Shown: positions 25,351 to 34,997 of the stretch, piece by piece
Layout: the number at the start of each line of letters is the position of its first letter
Position numbering within the stretch: the first letter of the stretch is position 1
NCBI RefSeq assembly: GCF_000422785.1
Contig: NZ_AUGS01000002.1
Location: 186,001 to 250,000, forward strand
Length of the DNA: 64,000 nt
Reading direction: 5' to 3'
DNA from: Pseudovibrio exalbescens DSM 16456
Lineage (GTDB): Bacteria > Pseudomonadota > Alphaproteobacteria > Rhizobiales > Stappiaceae
The notes under the pieces: model-generated
Database searches by the model: none
The model's input: only the letters and a program-made list of their open reading frames with translations
Told to the model about the DNA's origin: nothing
Made by a program: the position numbers and the translations under genes

Positions 25351-26778
25351 TCAGGCGCCGCCTGCGGGCCAAGGGCCATGGAAATCGGTGCCCGGCTTGT
25401 CTGTGCGTTCAAAGCCATGCTGACCGAAGAAGTCACGCTGGCCCTGAATGACATAAGCGGCTGTCCGCTTTTGGCGCATCATGTCGAACGAGCCCATGGC
25501 GGCAGCAAGGCCGGGCATGGGTATGCCGGAGCCAATCGCCTTGGCCAGAGTTTTGCGCAGGCCGGGAGCGGCGTCCTTCATGCGCTCTGCAATGGTTGGT
25601 GCCAGATACAAAGACTGCAAATCGGGCTTCTCATCGTATGCAGATGCTATTTCATCCAAGAACCGAGACCGAATGATGCAGCCTTGGCGCCAGATCCGGG
25701 CAATGGTGCCCATTGGCAGGTTCCAGCCGTTTTCCGCCCCGCCTGCAGCCAACACGGCAAAGCCTTCCGCATACGCTGCGATCTTGCCGGCAATCAGGGC
25801 CCGTTCACAAGCGTCAATGCCCGCCTGTTTGTCGTCCCAGGTCAGCGGAGTTTCGTTGTTTGGATAGATCTCGGCGATTTCCTGGCGCAACACGCGGTTG
25901 GCCGAAATGCACCGCGAGGCAACCGCTGCGTCGATACCGGTTGCCGGTACACCAAGGGCATGGGCCTCAACTGCAGACCAACGGCCGGTGCCTTTCTGCC
26001 CAGCGGTGTCCAGAATGACGTCGAGGATCGGCTTGCCGCTTTCCTCATCAATCACATCCATCACATTGGCGGTAATCTCAATGAGATAGGAGGCCAGAGG
26101 GCCTTCATTCCACTTCTTGAACACGGCCGCCTGTTCTGCGATCGACAGGCCGAGGCATTTGGTCAACACCTCATGCACTTCAGCAATCATCTGCATATCG
26201 GCATATTCGATGCCGTTGTGCAAGGTTTTGACGAAATGGCCAGCGCCTTCCGGTCCCATCAACGCGCTGCACGGCTCGCCGTTGTGCTTGGCAGAAATGG
26301 CATCCAGAATGGGCTGGATCCGCGCATAGGCCGCATCAGAGGCGCCCACCATGATGGAAGGACCGTGGCGTGCGCCCTCAGCGCCACCGGACACACCCAT
26401 GCCAACAAAGGTAAAGGGCGTGTCAGCCAGTGCGCGATAGCGGCGATTGCTGTCATGATAGTCGCTGTTACCGGCGTCGATGAGAATGTCATTTTCCTCA
26501 AGGAACGGCTTCAATGCTTCAATCTGCTGATCGACGGCCTCTCCCGCCTTCACCATCATGATGATCGGGCGCGGTGCCTTGATGGCTGCCGCCAGCTCTT
26601 CAAGGCTGTAGCAGGCGATGAACTGATCTTTCAGGTGTGCAGCGTTCTCCATGAATGCCGTGGTCTTTTCCGCGGTTCGATTGAAGACGGCAACCTTGTA
26701 TCCGTTATCTGCAATGTTCAGGGCCAGATTGGCACCCATTACCCCTAGTCCGATGAGGCCGATATCCGCCTGTGTCAT
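25351..26778 (-). CDS. gnd: 6-phosphogluconate dehydrogenase, decarboxylating
   Basis: A 475-residue enzyme of the oxidative pentose phosphate pathway, converting 6-phosphogluconate to ribulose-5-phosphate and CO2 with NADP. It has the N-terminal dinucleotide motif GLIGLGVMGANLALN (residues 7-21) and FNRTAEKT (the Arg-Thr pair favouring NADP). VGMGVSGGAEGARHGPSIM is the substrate loop, followed by KTLHNGIEYADMQ with the catalytic Lys. Length is normal. The ATG at 26778 has GGAG seven bases upstream. A neighbouring terminator separates it from ldh, so the two genes are probably independent units. Confidence 0.95.
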   Translation of the reverse strand: MTQADIGLIGLGVMGANLALNIADNGYKVAVFNRTAEKTTAFMENAAHLKDQFIACYSLEELAAAIKAPRPIIMMVKAGEAVDQQIEALKPFLEENDILIDAGNSDYHDSNRRYRALADTPFTFVGMGVSGGAEGARHGPSIMVGASDAAYARIQPILDAISAKHNGEPCSALMGPEGAGHFVKTLHNGIEYADMQMIAEVHEVLTKCLGLSIAEQAAVFKKWNEGPLASYLIEITANVMDVIDEESGKPILDVILDTAGQKGTGRWSAVEAHALGVPATGIDAAVASRCISANRVLRQEIAEIYPNNETPLTWDDKQAGIDACERALIAGKIAAYAEGFAVLAAGGAENGWNLPMGTIARIWRQGCIIRSRFLDEIASAYDEKPDLQSLYLAPTIAERMKDAAPGLRKTLAKAIGSGIPMPGLAAAMGSFDMMRQKRTAAYVIQGQRDFFGQHGFERTDKPGTDFHGPWPAGGA

Positions 26779-26887
26779 GTCAGAACTCCTAGCCTTGTTC
26801 TTGTCGAGAACCGTCATAGTGTGCGGTTCGGCTTTCTAGCCTTCCTGCGGCTTGTGCGCACATTCTTTTCGTCGCTGTGGCATAGGC

Positions 26888-26919
26888 AAAAAAAGGGGCC
26901 TTGCCAAGAGCCAAGACCC
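26888..26919 (-). terminator. Intrinsic terminator after ldh
   Basis: On the minus strand an 8-bp stem with one G-U pair (26919-26912 with 26903-26896) and an 8-base loop is followed by a T-run complementary to 26888-26894. It lies 25 bases after the ldh stop codon and before the gnd start. Confidence 0.82.
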
Positions 26920-26944
26920 ACCTTTCGTCATCGATAAACCACCG

Positions 26945-27889
26945 TTACAGGTTCGAGGCGGACAAAACCGCATCCGCTGCGGCCTTGAGCGATTCCGCGC
27001 TCTCTTTCAAAAGGCTTTCCTCATCCTTGGTGATGGACGGGAACAGCGTGGCCTCAATGCCTTTTGCGCCCACAACACGGGGTACGGAGAGCGCGATGTT
27101 TTTCACCCCGACGATCTCCGGGTTCACCATGCTCAAGCTGATCACGGCATGCTCGTTGTTCAGGATCGCCTTCACAATTCGGCTGAGGCCGGCGCCAATG
27201 CCGAAGTTGGTTGAGCCCTTGCCTTCAATGATGGAATAGGCTGCCCGGCGCACCTTGGTGTCGATGGTTGCCTTGATTTCATCGTCAAGCGGGCGGCCAA
27301 TCTGTTCTGCAAACTTGTGAGCATTGGTGTTGCCAGCTTTGGCTCCGGACCAGATCAGGACCTCACTGTCACCATGTTCGCCCATCACTTCCGCATGAAC
27401 CGAAATCGGCGAGATGCCAAGATGTTGGCCAAGGAGTGTGCGGAAGCGGGCCGTGTCCAGGATCGTGCCCGAGCCAATGACGCGCTGGGCCGGGAGGCCA
27501 GAAATTTCCTTGGCGACGTTGGTCATGACGTCAACCGGATTGGCGGCGATGACCAGAATGGCGTCTGGGGCATATCTCAAAACATTGGGAATGATTGAGC
27601 CAAACACTTCTGCGTTGCGGGCCAGCAGTTCGATCCGGCTCTCGCCGGGTTTCTGCCCAACGCCGGCGGCGATGATGACAACCTTTGCCCCGGCCAGTTC
27701 CGTGTAATCACCCGATCGCACCTTTACGGCATGCGAAAACGGGGTCGCGTGCCAGATGTCTTCTGCTTGGGCTATCGCCAGTTTGGGATTGTAGTCGACC
27801 AGAACCAGTTCATTGCCCACGCCGTTTAGAACCATCGCGTAGGCGGCCGTGCTACCAACAGCCCCAACACCAACAATACCAACTTTCAT
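26945..27889 (-). CDS. ldh: L-lactate dehydrogenase
   Basis: A 314-residue NAD-dependent 2-hydroxyacid dehydrogenase. GVGAVGSTAAYAM (residues 6-18) is the NAD fold, and Asp in VLVDYN gives NAD preference. QKPGESR near residue 85 carries Gln at the discriminating position, as in lactate rather than malate dehydrogenases, plus the catalytic Arg. ILDTARFR binds the substrate carboxylate and GEHGDSE holds the catalytic His. The ATG at 27889 has GGAG six bases upstream. It lies alone between gnd and mutM. This fermentative pyruvate-reducing enzyme is not universal in alphaproteobacteria and fits an organism that can dispose of NADH without respiration. Confidence 0.93.
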   Translation of the reverse strand: MKVGIVGVGAVGSTAAYAMVLNGVGNELVLVDYNPKLAIAQAEDIWHATPFSHAVKVRSGDYTELAGAKVVIIAAGVGQKPGESRIELLARNAEVFGSIIPNVLRYAPDAILVIAANPVDVMTNVAKEISGLPAQRVIGSGTILDTARFRTLLGQHLGISPISVHAEVMGEHGDSEVLIWSGAKAGNTNAHKFAEQIGRPLDDEIKATIDTKVRRAAYSIIEGKGSTNFGIGAGLSRIVKAILNNEHAVISLSMVNPEIVGVKNIALSVPRVVGAKGIEATLFPSITKDEESLLKESAESLKAAADAVLSASNL

Positions 27890-27987
27890 CACAGTCTCCA
27901 GAGAGTTATCCAACCTTGCCGAGGCGCTCGGGTTGGTTGATGGGATTATTAAACCTTAGTCTAGGCAAAAGACGAAGGCGTGACAAA

Positions 27988-28884
27988 CTATCCCTGACAG
28001 GAACTGCAGAAAAACGTTGATCGACCGTTTTGAACTTCGCGCAAAATTGTACCGGAACAGTCGGATTTGCGGCACGGTGCGCCTTCCTGATCATAAACGG
28101 CAAACCGGTGTTGGAAGTAGCCCAGCGAGCCGTTGGTCTGGACATGATCGCGCAGGCTGGAGCCGCCCGCCTCGATGGCTTCCTGAAGCACATCGCGAAT
28201 GGCTGTGGCCAAAAGCACGCGTTTTTCCTTCTGTTTTGGGCCGCGTCCGCAAATGCTGCTTGCCGGGGCTTTGGGGTTCAGTCCAGCACGCCACAGGGCC
28301 TCGCATACATAAATGTTGCCAAGACCGGCAATGAACTTCTGGTTCAAGAGCGCCGCTTTCAAACTGGTTTTCTTGCCCTCGAACAGGGTGCGCAAATACT
28401 CCCCGTCCAGTTCGTTGCCGAGCGGCTCAATGCCCATGCCCGCAAACAGTTTGTGCGCGTGAAGGTCAACGCGAGGGATCAGATCCATGAAACCGAACCG
28501 GCGCGGGTCATTATAGATGATCCGGCTTTCCAGCGCAGCATCCGGATTGACCAGATGAAACACCACATGGTCGTGCTGGGGCAGCTTGCTCGCAGGATAG
28601 TAGGTGTCCACCAACGGCGTGCCGGATCCGGTCAGTTCGATCCGGAACGAGCCGGACATGCCCAGATGCATGACCAGCACATCGCCGCTCTCCAAATCTC
28701 CGGTAAGGTATTTGGCCCGCCGACCCAGGCTCGTCATGCGGATGCCGGTGAGCCGACCCACAAAGTCCTCCGGGAACGGAAAGCGCAGATCGGGGCGTCG
28801 TTGTTCAACCCTCGTTATGATTGATCCTTCAAAATAGGGTGCGAGACCACGGCGAACCGTTTCCACCTCTGGTAATTCAGGCAT
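27988..28884 (-). CDS. mutM: Formamidopyrimidine-DNA glycosylase
   Basis: A 298-residue base-excision enzyme removing 8-oxoguanine and ring-opened purines. The mature N-terminus PELPEVETV supplies the catalytic Pro and Glu, which fixes the start at 28884 rather than the upstream in-frame start. [17 protein letters not shown] is the helix-two-turn-helix, and a C-terminal zinc finger has cysteines in CRKSDC and CSSCQG. It is slightly longer than the usual 270-290 residues because of an insertion near residue 225 ([13 protein letters not shown]). It is divergent from ubiE, as in many rhizobial genomes. Confidence 0.97.
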   Translation of the reverse strand: MPELPEVETVRRGLAPYFEGSIITRVEQRRPDLRFPFPEDFVGRLTGIRMTSLGRRAKYLTGDLESGDVLVMHLGMSGSFRIELTGSGTPLVDTYYPASKLPQHDHVVFHLVNPDAALESRIIYNDPRRFGFMDLIPRVDLHAHKLFAGMGIEPLGNELDGEYLRTLFEGKKTSLKAALLNQKFIAGLGNIYVCEALWRAGLNPKAPASSICGRGPKQKEKRVLLATAIRDVLQEAIEAGGSSLRDHVQTNGSLGYFQHRFAVYDQEGAPCRKSDCSGTILREVQNGRSTFFCSSCQG

Positions 28885-28999
28885 GCTTGATCCAAGTAAT
28901 GAGAGGATTCGTGCTCCGGTTGATACCGGGGCATATCTGGGCCGCAACAATAGCGCTTCGGAACATCATGTACTATGGTCCGCAGCGAATTGGAGAATA

Positions 29000-29812
29000 A
29001 TGGGTAATATGGCGCGCGATACTTCCTCAACCACTCGCAGTTCTGTGAGTGATCCGGCAGAAATGGCCACCAGTTTCGGGTTTACAACCGTTCGGGACGG
29101 TGAAAAGCAGGCGTTGGTGGATGATGTTTTCCACAAGGTGGCTTCTCGATACGACCTGATGAACGACCTGATGTCTGGCGGCATGCACCGGCTGTGGAAG
29201 GACGCGATGGTCTCTGTTCTCAATCCGCCAACCCATGGCGCACGTCCTTGGCGCTTGCTTGACGTTGCCGGCGGTACGGGGGATATCGCCACCCGCATCG
29301 TCGAGCGATCAGACCGGACAGCCGGGGCAACCGTTTGCGATATCAACGGTTCCATGCTGGGCGTTGGCAAGGAACGGGCGCAAAAGGCGGGGCTGGGCGA
29401 TCACATCGAGTTTGTGCAGGGCAATGCGGAAGATCTGCCGTTTCCAGACAACCATTTTGACGCCTATACGATTGCATTCGGCATTCGCAACGTACCGCAT
29501 ATCGAAAAGGCGCTGGGCGAAGCGCATCGCGTCTTGAAACGCGGCGGCCGGTTCTTGTGTCTGGAGTTTTCTCAGGTCGATGTCCCGGCGCTGGACAAGG
29601 TTTATGACCTGTTTTCCTTCCATGCCATTCCAAAGATGGGCGAGTGGGTTACTGGTGATGGCGATCCGTATGCCTATCTCGTCGAGTCGATTCGCAAATT
29701 CCCCAATCAGGAGCGGTTCGCGGAGATGATCCGTCGTGCCGGTTTCCAGCGGGTGACCTATCGCAATTACACCGGTGGCATTGCCGCACTGCACTCTGGC
29801 TGGAAGCTTTAA
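29000..29812 (+). CDS. ubiE: Demethylmenaquinone/2-polyprenyl-6-methoxybenzoquinol methylase
   Basis: A 270-residue SAM-dependent C-methyltransferase of ubiquinone synthesis. [24 protein letters not shown] and the SAM motif [14 protein letters not shown] are diagnostic, and GFGIRNVP-like [14 protein letters not shown] follows. The start is uncertain: ATG at 29000 has GGAG close by, and ATG at 29009 is also possible. In-frame sequence back to 28883 overlaps mutM and is not family-like. Six bases separate it from ubiB, which acts in the same pathway. Confidence 0.94.
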   Translation: MGNMARDTSSTTRSSVSDPAEMATSFGFTTVRDGEKQALVDDVFHKVASRYDLMNDLMSGGMHRLWKDAMVSVLNPPTHGARPWRLLDVAGGTGDIATRIVERSDRTAGATVCDINGSMLGVGKERAQKAGLGDHIEFVQGNAEDLPFPDNHFDAYTIAFGIRNVPHIEKALGEAHRVLKRGGRFLCLEFSQVDVPALDKVYDLFSFHAIPKMGEWVTGDGDPYAYLVESIRKFPNQERFAEMIRRAGFQRVTYRNYTGGIAALHSGWKL

Positions 29813-29818
29813 CCCACC

Positions 29819-31402
29819 ATGCTGAAATCCATCTTGCCGTTTTTCCGCTTGATCATTGCCGGTTACGTCATGGCGCGCGAGGGGGTGTTCGGCCTTGCCT
29901 CGCTGCCCGACATGCCGCCGGCCGCTCGTGTGGGTTTGCGGATTGTACGGCTGGTCGAGCGCCGCGGCGTGGAAAAAAAGGCCGCGGCGGCGCGTTTGTC
30001 CGATGCGTTGAACCGGCTGGGGCCTTCCTACATCAAGCTGGGGCAGTTTCTGGCGACGCGGCCCGATGTGGTCGGTCGTGAGGCGGCAAATGAACTCTCG
30101 TCCCTGCAGGATAACGTCCCGCCTTTCGACACTCGTTTCTCCATCGAAACGATCAAGGATCAGTTCGGCGTTCCCCACTCCGAGCTGTTTGAAGAGTTCC
30201 ATGAGCCCATTGCGGCTGCGTCCATCGCGCAGGTGCATTCGGCCATTGTTCTTAACTCTGCCGGTGAACGTGAGAAGGTCGCGGTCAAGGTGCTGCGCCC
30301 GGCTGTGGAACGGCGGTTCCAGCGCGACCTGCAAAGCTTCTATCTGGCCGCCCGGTTCGCCGAGCGCTTCATAGCGGCCAGTCGCCGCCTGCGCCCGATT
30401 GCCGTGGTGGATACGCTGGCGCGCAGCGTGTCGTTGGAGATGGACTTCCGCATGGAAGCTGCCGGCCTGTCGGAGATGGGCGAAAACAGCCGGGAAGACA
30501 AAGACTTCCGCGTTCCGGAGGTGGATTGGAAGCGCACCTCTCGCTCCATCCTCACCATGCAGTGGGTGGACGGTATAAAGCTGACCAATCTCAAAGCCAT
30601 TGAAGAATCCGGCCACGACTTGCCCGAGCTGGGCAATCGCGTCATTCAGAGTTTCCTGCGTCATGCATTGCGGGATGGCTTTTTCCATGCGGACATGCAC
30701 CAGGGAAACCTGTTTGTGGAGCCCGACGGAACTCTTGTGGCCGTGGATCTTGGCATCACGGGGCGTCTGGATGTGGCCGAGCGCCGATTCTTGGCAGAGA
30801 TTCTCTACGGGTTCATCCTGCGTGATTACCGCCGCGTGGCCGAAGTGCATTTTGAGGCGGGATACGTACCTGGGCATCAAGACGTGGATGTTTTCGCGCA
30901 GGCCATTCGTGCTATTGGCGAGCCCATTCACGGCCATGATGCCAGCGAAATCTCCATGGCCCGCCTGCTGACACAGCTGTTTGAGGTTACCGAGCTGTTT
31001 GACATGCACACCCAACCCCAGCTCATCATGCTGCAGAAAAACATGGTGGTGGTGGAAGGGGTCGCCCGCACCTTGAACCCACATCTGGACATGTGGCGCA
31101 CGGCCGACCCTGTTGTGCGGTCATGGATACAAAGCAATCTCGGGCCCGGCGGCAAAATCTCCGATCTTGCCTCCAGCTTCGGTGTGCTCAGTCGCATGGC
31201 AACCAGCTTGCCGCTCCTTGCAGATCGCGCCAGCAAGCTCTCCGGCGAGTTGGAGACCATGGCACACAAGGGGCTGCGTTTTGATGAGGCCACCGCGCAA
31301 GCAATTGGGCGGGCTGAGGCACACCACAGCCGCTCCGGGCGCTGGGCGCTTTGGGTCATTGCCGTTTCCATGGCTGTTTTGGCCTACACTCAATTGGGCT
31401 GA
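29819..31402 (+). CDS. ubiB: Ubiquinone biosynthesis regulatory protein kinase UbiB
   Basis: A 527-residue ABC1/ADCK atypical kinase needed for ubiquinone synthesis. The family KxGQ motif is in SYIKLGQFLATRPD (about 64-77), the alanine-rich loop is AAASIAQVHSA, and the catalytic and metal motifs are HADMHQGNLFV and VAVDLGITGRL. A C-terminal hydrophobic segment (ALWVIAVSMAVLAYTQ) anchors it in the membrane. It follows ubiE by 6 bases in a two-gene operon ended by a hairpin at 31437-31474. Confidence 0.95.
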   Translation: MLKSILPFFRLIIAGYVMAREGVFGLASLPDMPPAARVGLRIVRLVERRGVEKKAAAARLSDALNRLGPSYIKLGQFLATRPDVVGREAANELSSLQDNVPPFDTRFSIETIKDQFGVPHSELFEEFHEPIAAASIAQVHSAIVLNSAGEREKVAVKVLRPAVERRFQRDLQSFYLAARFAERFIAASRRLRPIAVVDTLARSVSLEMDFRMEAAGLSEMGENSREDKDFRVPEVDWKRTSRSILTMQWVDGIKLTNLKAIEESGHDLPELGNRVIQSFLRHALRDGFFHADMHQGNLFVEPDGTLVAVDLGITGRLDVAERRFLAEILYGFILRDYRRVAEVHFEAGYVPGHQDVDVFAQAIRAIGEPIHGHDASEISMARLLTQLFEVTELFDMHTQPQLIMLQKNMVVVEGVARTLNPHLDMWRTADPVVRSWIQSNLGPGGKISDLASSFGVLSRMATSLPLLADRASKLSGELETMAHKGLRFDEATAQAIGRAEAHHSRSGRWALWVIAVSMAVLAYTQLG

Positions 31403-31436
31403 GTCGGGCTTTCCCATCAACAAAAGCGCTGTGAAA

Positions 31437-31486
31437 ACAGTTTGGCGATATGCTGCAGGCTATTGCCAAACTGTCTCTTGTTTTCC
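31437..31486 (+). terminator. Terminator after ubiE-ubiB
   Basis: A 14-bp stem with one G-T mismatch (31437-31450 with 31461-31474), a 10-base loop, and a T-rich tail. The remainder of 31403-31679 is AT-rich and presumably holds the TetR gene promoter; I see no gene in it. Confidence 0.8.
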
Positions 31487-31679
31487 TCGAATTCTCATAT
31501 AGTTACGTTGCGTTTTCAGCCTCGTTGGGGCCGGGCAGTAAGCTCCCTTACTATTTTAAGTATGAATTGTAGGCGGGTTTAAAATGCTCAAAACCTGCTA
31601 GAACGGAACTATTCAAAAGTTGCCTTAGCGGAAGCATTGTGAATAAACTGTTGGGATAAGCGCTGCGTGGAGAGAGATC

Positions 31680-32342
31680 GTGCCAGACCAGTCCGAATTG
31701 GGAACGCGAGCAAGACTGTTGGACAGTGCGGAACGCCTTCTGGCCGAGAAGGGGTTGGCGAACACATCAGTGCGCATGATCACGGAACAGGCAGACGCCA
31801 ACGTGGCCGCCGTCAACTACCATTTCGGCAGCAAGGAAGATCTGGTTCGCGCCGTTCTGAAACGTCGCCTGCGCGATATCGACGACATGCGCATGCAGCG
31901 GTTGGACGCGTTGGAAGTTGGCGGACGCAAACCCAATCAGGAAGAGGTCGTTCGGGCGTTTCTTGAGCCGTTGATCGTTCAAGGCATTTCTCGGGAAACG
32001 GGCGAACTGGTGCCGTTCGTTGTGTTGATCCGGCAAGTGCTGTCAGACCCGGAAGCCGGCCAGAAAATCATGCAGAGTTGGGAGCCGTCCACCGTCGTGG
32101 CGCGAACGGCCCAGGCATTGGCGCGGGCCATGGGTACACAGGTTCCGACCGGCGCGCGCGCGCAACTTCTCATGATGCTGATGCATAGTGCCGCGTTGGA
32201 AGCGCTCTACGTGATCACGGGGGCAACCAAATTGCCTTACGACCAGTCCATGGAAACGGATGAAGTGGTCGAGAGCACCATTCGCTATGTCACCAGTGGC
32301 GTTGAGGCCTTTTTCAAACACGATGTTCTGGAAGAGGCCTGA
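31680..32342 (+). CDS. TetR-family transcriptional regulator (CerR-like C-terminal domain)
   Basis: A 220-residue repressor-type protein. The N-terminal TetR helix-turn-helix is LLDSAERLLAEKGLANTSVR followed by ADANVAAVNYHFGSKEDLV (residues 13-52). The C-terminal ligand domain is helical and unassigned. It starts at GTG 31680 with GGAGAGAG upstream. It is convergent with alkB; a 7-bp inverted repeat at 32392-32398/32416-32422 lies in the gap. The upstream gene (ubiB) is separated by a terminator, so it is a single unit. Target unknown. Confidence 0.88.
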   Translation: MPDQSELGTRARLLDSAERLLAEKGLANTSVRMITEQADANVAAVNYHFGSKEDLVRAVLKRRLRDIDDMRMQRLDALEVGGRKPNQEEVVRAFLEPLIVQGISRETGELVPFVVLIRQVLSDPEAGQKIMQSWEPSTVVARTAQALARAMGTQVPTGARAQLLMMLMHSAALEALYVITGATKLPYDQSMETDEVVESTIRYVTSGVEAFFKHDVLEEA

Positions 32343-32504
32343 GGAGTGCGCCCTTCGCGGATGACCTGAAATCCGGCCACAAAGCGTTCTCACAGGCCCC
32401 CCCTCAGGCAGGGCAGGCCTGTCCAGTTGCTCAGGCAGAGCGCGCTTCGCGGTCTGGAAGGAATACAGCGTGTCAGAGCGGATTGCAGCGCGTTGGAGCC
32501 TGCC

Positions 32505-33128
32505 TCAAAACGGGGTGACACGGCGCAAGGTCAGGTTCAGCCGACCGCCCCCCTTCAGCAGGGTTGAGCTGTCTGGATACACTCTGCTGATACCGTGATA
32601 GCAAAGCCGTGCAGGGCCGCCAAAGACAATGACATCACCGGAATTCAGGGTAATCGGCAAGGTCTTGCCGCCGCGCTTTGTTCCTCCGATACGGAACACG
32701 GCTGTATCTCCGAGGCTGATAGAGACCACCGGCGCGTCAAAGGTTTGCTCGTCCCGGTCTTGATGCAACCCCATCTTTGCCGCTTCACCATAATGGTTGA
32801 TCAAACAGGCTTCCGGTTGTGCCGGGCAGTCAGCCACCTGCTGCCAGATATCCACCAACCGAGGCGGCATGGCCGGCCACGGGGTCCCGGTTACCGGATG
32901 CCTGTCCTGATATCGATATCCGTTGATGTCGGCAACCCAACCTAGCGGGCCGCAGTTGCTCATCTTGACCGAGAGCGGTTTGCCGCTGCGGGGCATGACG
33001 GGCTGAAACAGCGGCGCTTGTGCGACGACACCTCGTATGTCCTCCACGAGCGCGTTTTGAGCGGCTTGGTCCAGAAAGGATGGGAAGAAGTGAAAACCAT
33101 CCGGCAGGTGCGTTTGGGCTTCTTGCAT
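32505..33128 (-). CDS. alkB: Alpha-ketoglutarate-dependent DNA dioxygenase AlkB
   Basis: A 207-residue Fe(II)/2-oxoglutarate dioxygenase that repairs N1-methyladenine and N3-methylcytosine. The iron ligands are in LHQDRDE (HxD) and CYHGISRV, and RLNLTLRRV supplies the 2-oxoglutarate-binding Arg pair. CLINHYGEAAKMG precedes the HxD as in E. coli AlkB. The ATG at 33128 has GGAGGGG about 12 bases upstream, longer than ideal. It is divergent from the glutamate-synthase-like gene. No Ada-like regulator is adjacent. Confidence 0.95.
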   Translation of the reverse strand: MQEAQTHLPDGFHFFPSFLDQAAQNALVEDIRGVVAQAPLFQPVMPRSGKPLSVKMSNCGPLGWVADINGYRYQDRHPVTGTPWPAMPPRLVDIWQQVADCPAQPEACLINHYGEAAKMGLHQDRDEQTFDAPVVSISLGDTAVFRIGGTKRGGKTLPITLNSGDVIVFGGPARLCYHGISRVYPDSSTLLKGGGRLNLTLRRVTPF

Positions 33129-33263
33129 GCGCTCGCGTCCCCTCCTGTGTTCTAGGGCCTTATGGTGGTTGCTTCGTCCAGCATGCAGCAAGTGCCAGCG
33201 CTTGCATACCGAAGGTTGACAGGTCTTAATAGGACACGGCAGTCCGCAAACTTCAGAGGTCCC

Positions 33264-34763
33264 ATGGATATGCTTCCTCCTGTCATCATTACCATCTTGA
33301 ATTTATTTGCCGCTCTTTTTGCGCTGGCACTGGTGTTGGCTATTGGCACTCTCGTCACGCTTTACATCATAGACCGCCGCCAACATGCCGATGCCATTCG
33401 CCACAATTTTCCCGTGGTCGGCCGGTTTCGACGCCTGTTCATGACCCTCGGCGAGTTCTTCCGGCAGTATTTCTTCGCCATGGACCGGGAAGAAATGCCG
33501 TTCAATCGGGCAGATCGCAATTGGGTCGATCATGCCGCGGATGGCAGCGACAACACGCTGGCCTTTGGATCCACCAAAATTTTGACGGAGCCGGGCACTG
33601 CCATTTTCGTGAACACGCCCTTTGCGAAAATGGAAAAGGAATATGCCACACCCGAGCCGCTGCGTATTGGGCCCTACGTGCCCCAACCCTATGATCCGCC
33701 GAGTTTTTTCAATATTTCGGGCATGAGCTATGGCGCGCTGTCACGTCCCGCCGTGCAGGCTTTGTCCAAGGGGGCACACCTTGCAGGCTGCTGGATGAAC
33801 ACGGGTGAGGGCGGCCTGTCGCCTTACCATCTGGAAGGCGGCGCCGACATCGTTTTTCAAATAGGCACTGCAAAATACGGTGTGCGCACGCCCGACGGCG
33901 ATCTGGATGAGGAAAAGCTGCGCAAGATCACCGGCTATGACGCGGTCAAGATGGTGGAAGTCAAACTGTCTCAAGGGGCCAAGCCCGGCAAGGGCGGCAT
34001 GCTGCCAGCAGAAAAAGTTACGGCGGAAATTGCAGAAATCCGAGGTATTCCGGAAAACACCCCTTCGTATTCCCCCAATCGGCACAAGGAAATCGGCAGC
34101 GTTCCTGAGCTGTTGGAGTTCATTGCCCGGGTCCGGAATATCGCCGGCAAGCCGGTTGGCATAAAGGCGGTGATTGGCACATCTGACTGGTTGCATGACA
34201 TGTGCGAGGAAATCCATCGCCGCGGCATCGAGTCTGCACCAGACTTCATCACCATCGATTCTGCAGATGGGGGCACCGGAGCCGCCCCCATGCCCCTGAT
34301 GGATAACGTGGGCCTCACATTGCGCGAGTCCTTGCCCATGGTGGACGATATTCTCAAGGCGCATGGGCTGCGCGAGCGCATTCGGTTGATCGTGTCCGGC
34401 AAGCTGGTGGTGCCCTCAAAGGTTGCATTGGCCTTGTGTGCGGGCGCTGATTTCACGGTCTCGGCGCGAGGCTACATGTTCGCGCTCGGCTGCATTCAGG
34501 CACTCAAGTGCAATCGGAATACATGTCCCACCGGAATTACCACTCACGATCCGGCGTTGCAGGCCGGTCTGGACCCGGCGGACAAGAGTGTACGAGTGGC
34601 ACGTTATTGCGAAACTGTGCGCCGTGAGGTGGAAATGATTGCCCACTCTTGCGGCGTGGATGATGCGCGCAAGTTGTCCCGCGAACATGTGCGTGTGGTG
34701 CAGGCCAACGGGTTGTCCGTTCCCTTGAGCGCTCTTTTCCCTCCGACGAAGGTGCAGGTTTGA
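33264..34763 (+). CDS. Membrane-anchored FMN-binding glutamate-synthase-like protein
   Basis: A 499-residue protein. An N-terminal hydrophobic segment (IITILNLFAALFALALVLAI) is followed by a GltS-type FMN barrel: FNISGMSYGALS, MNTGEGGLSPYH, IGTAKYGVR, VKLSQGAKPGKGG, IDSADGGTGAAP and then LGCIQALKCNRNTCPTGI, whose three cysteines match the glutamate synthase iron-sulfur site. The glutamine amidotransferase domain is absent, so it cannot be a complete glutamate synthase by itself. Such stand-alone proteins are common in proteobacteria with unproven function. ATG at 33264 or 33270. It is monocistronic, divergent from alkB. Confidence 0.88.
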   Translation: MDMLPPVIITILNLFAALFALALVLAIGTLVTLYIIDRRQHADAIRHNFPVVGRFRRLFMTLGEFFRQYFFAMDREEMPFNRADRNWVDHAADGSDNTLAFGSTKILTEPGTAIFVNTPFAKMEKEYATPEPLRIGPYVPQPYDPPSFFNISGMSYGALSRPAVQALSKGAHLAGCWMNTGEGGLSPYHLEGGADIVFQIGTAKYGVRTPDGDLDEEKLRKITGYDAVKMVEVKLSQGAKPGKGGMLPAEKVTAEIAEIRGIPENTPSYSPNRHKEIGSVPELLEFIARVRNIAGKPVGIKAVIGTSDWLHDMCEEIHRRGIESAPDFITIDSADGGTGAAPMPLMDNVGLTLRESLPMVDDILKAHGLRERIRLIVSGKLVVPSKVALALCAGADFTVSARGYMFALGCIQALKCNRNTCPTGITTHDPALQAGLDPADKSVRVARYCETVRREVEMIAHSCGVDDARKLSREHVRVVQANGLSVPLSALFPPTKVQV

Positions 34764-34846
34764 GTTGTTTTCACAAGCGCATGTGAATTTTCCAGAAGGT
34801 GGTAACACACATATGGCAATTGACCACGTTATATGCCGGTCAGGCA

Positions 34847-34876
34847 CTTGCGAGCGAAAACGACCCCCCTTATATA
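34847..34876 (+). promoter_or_regulatory. Probable heat-shock (RpoH) promoter of dnaK
   Basis: CTTG at 34847-34850, 18 bases, then CTTATATACG from 34869. This matches the alphaproteobacterial heat-shock pattern of CTTG and CYTAT-T. Transcription would start near 34884, leaving a leader of about 120 bases that contains a CCCGC/GCGGG hairpin (34893-34908). Confidence 0.65.
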
Positions 34877-34958
34877 CGCTGTGACGTTTCGGCCCGCACA
34901 AGGGCGGGTCAAAAAATCTGTAAGTGGGGACCGGCTGTCGCATGCAATGCAGCTTTAT

Positions 34959-34997
34959 CCGAACGCCCTTTGGGTTCGGTCGGTCTGCCGAAAGGAG
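34959..34997 (+). promoter_or_regulatory. dnaK leader with switchable pairing over the ribosome site
   Basis: CCGAA occurs at 34959-34963 and 34988-34992, with its complement TTCGG between them at 34975-34979. The second CCGAA runs into the ribosome site AAAGGAG (34991-34997). Pairing with the first copy leaves the site free; pairing with the second, aided by CCTTT near 34967-34971 against AAAGG, would cover it. This could act as a temperature-responsive element. Confidence 0.4.

Noticed and set aside
29309-31084. 591-codon open frame antisense to ubiE/ubiB
   Set aside because: A shadow of high-GC codon usage opposite two firmly identified genes; no motif and no ribosome site.
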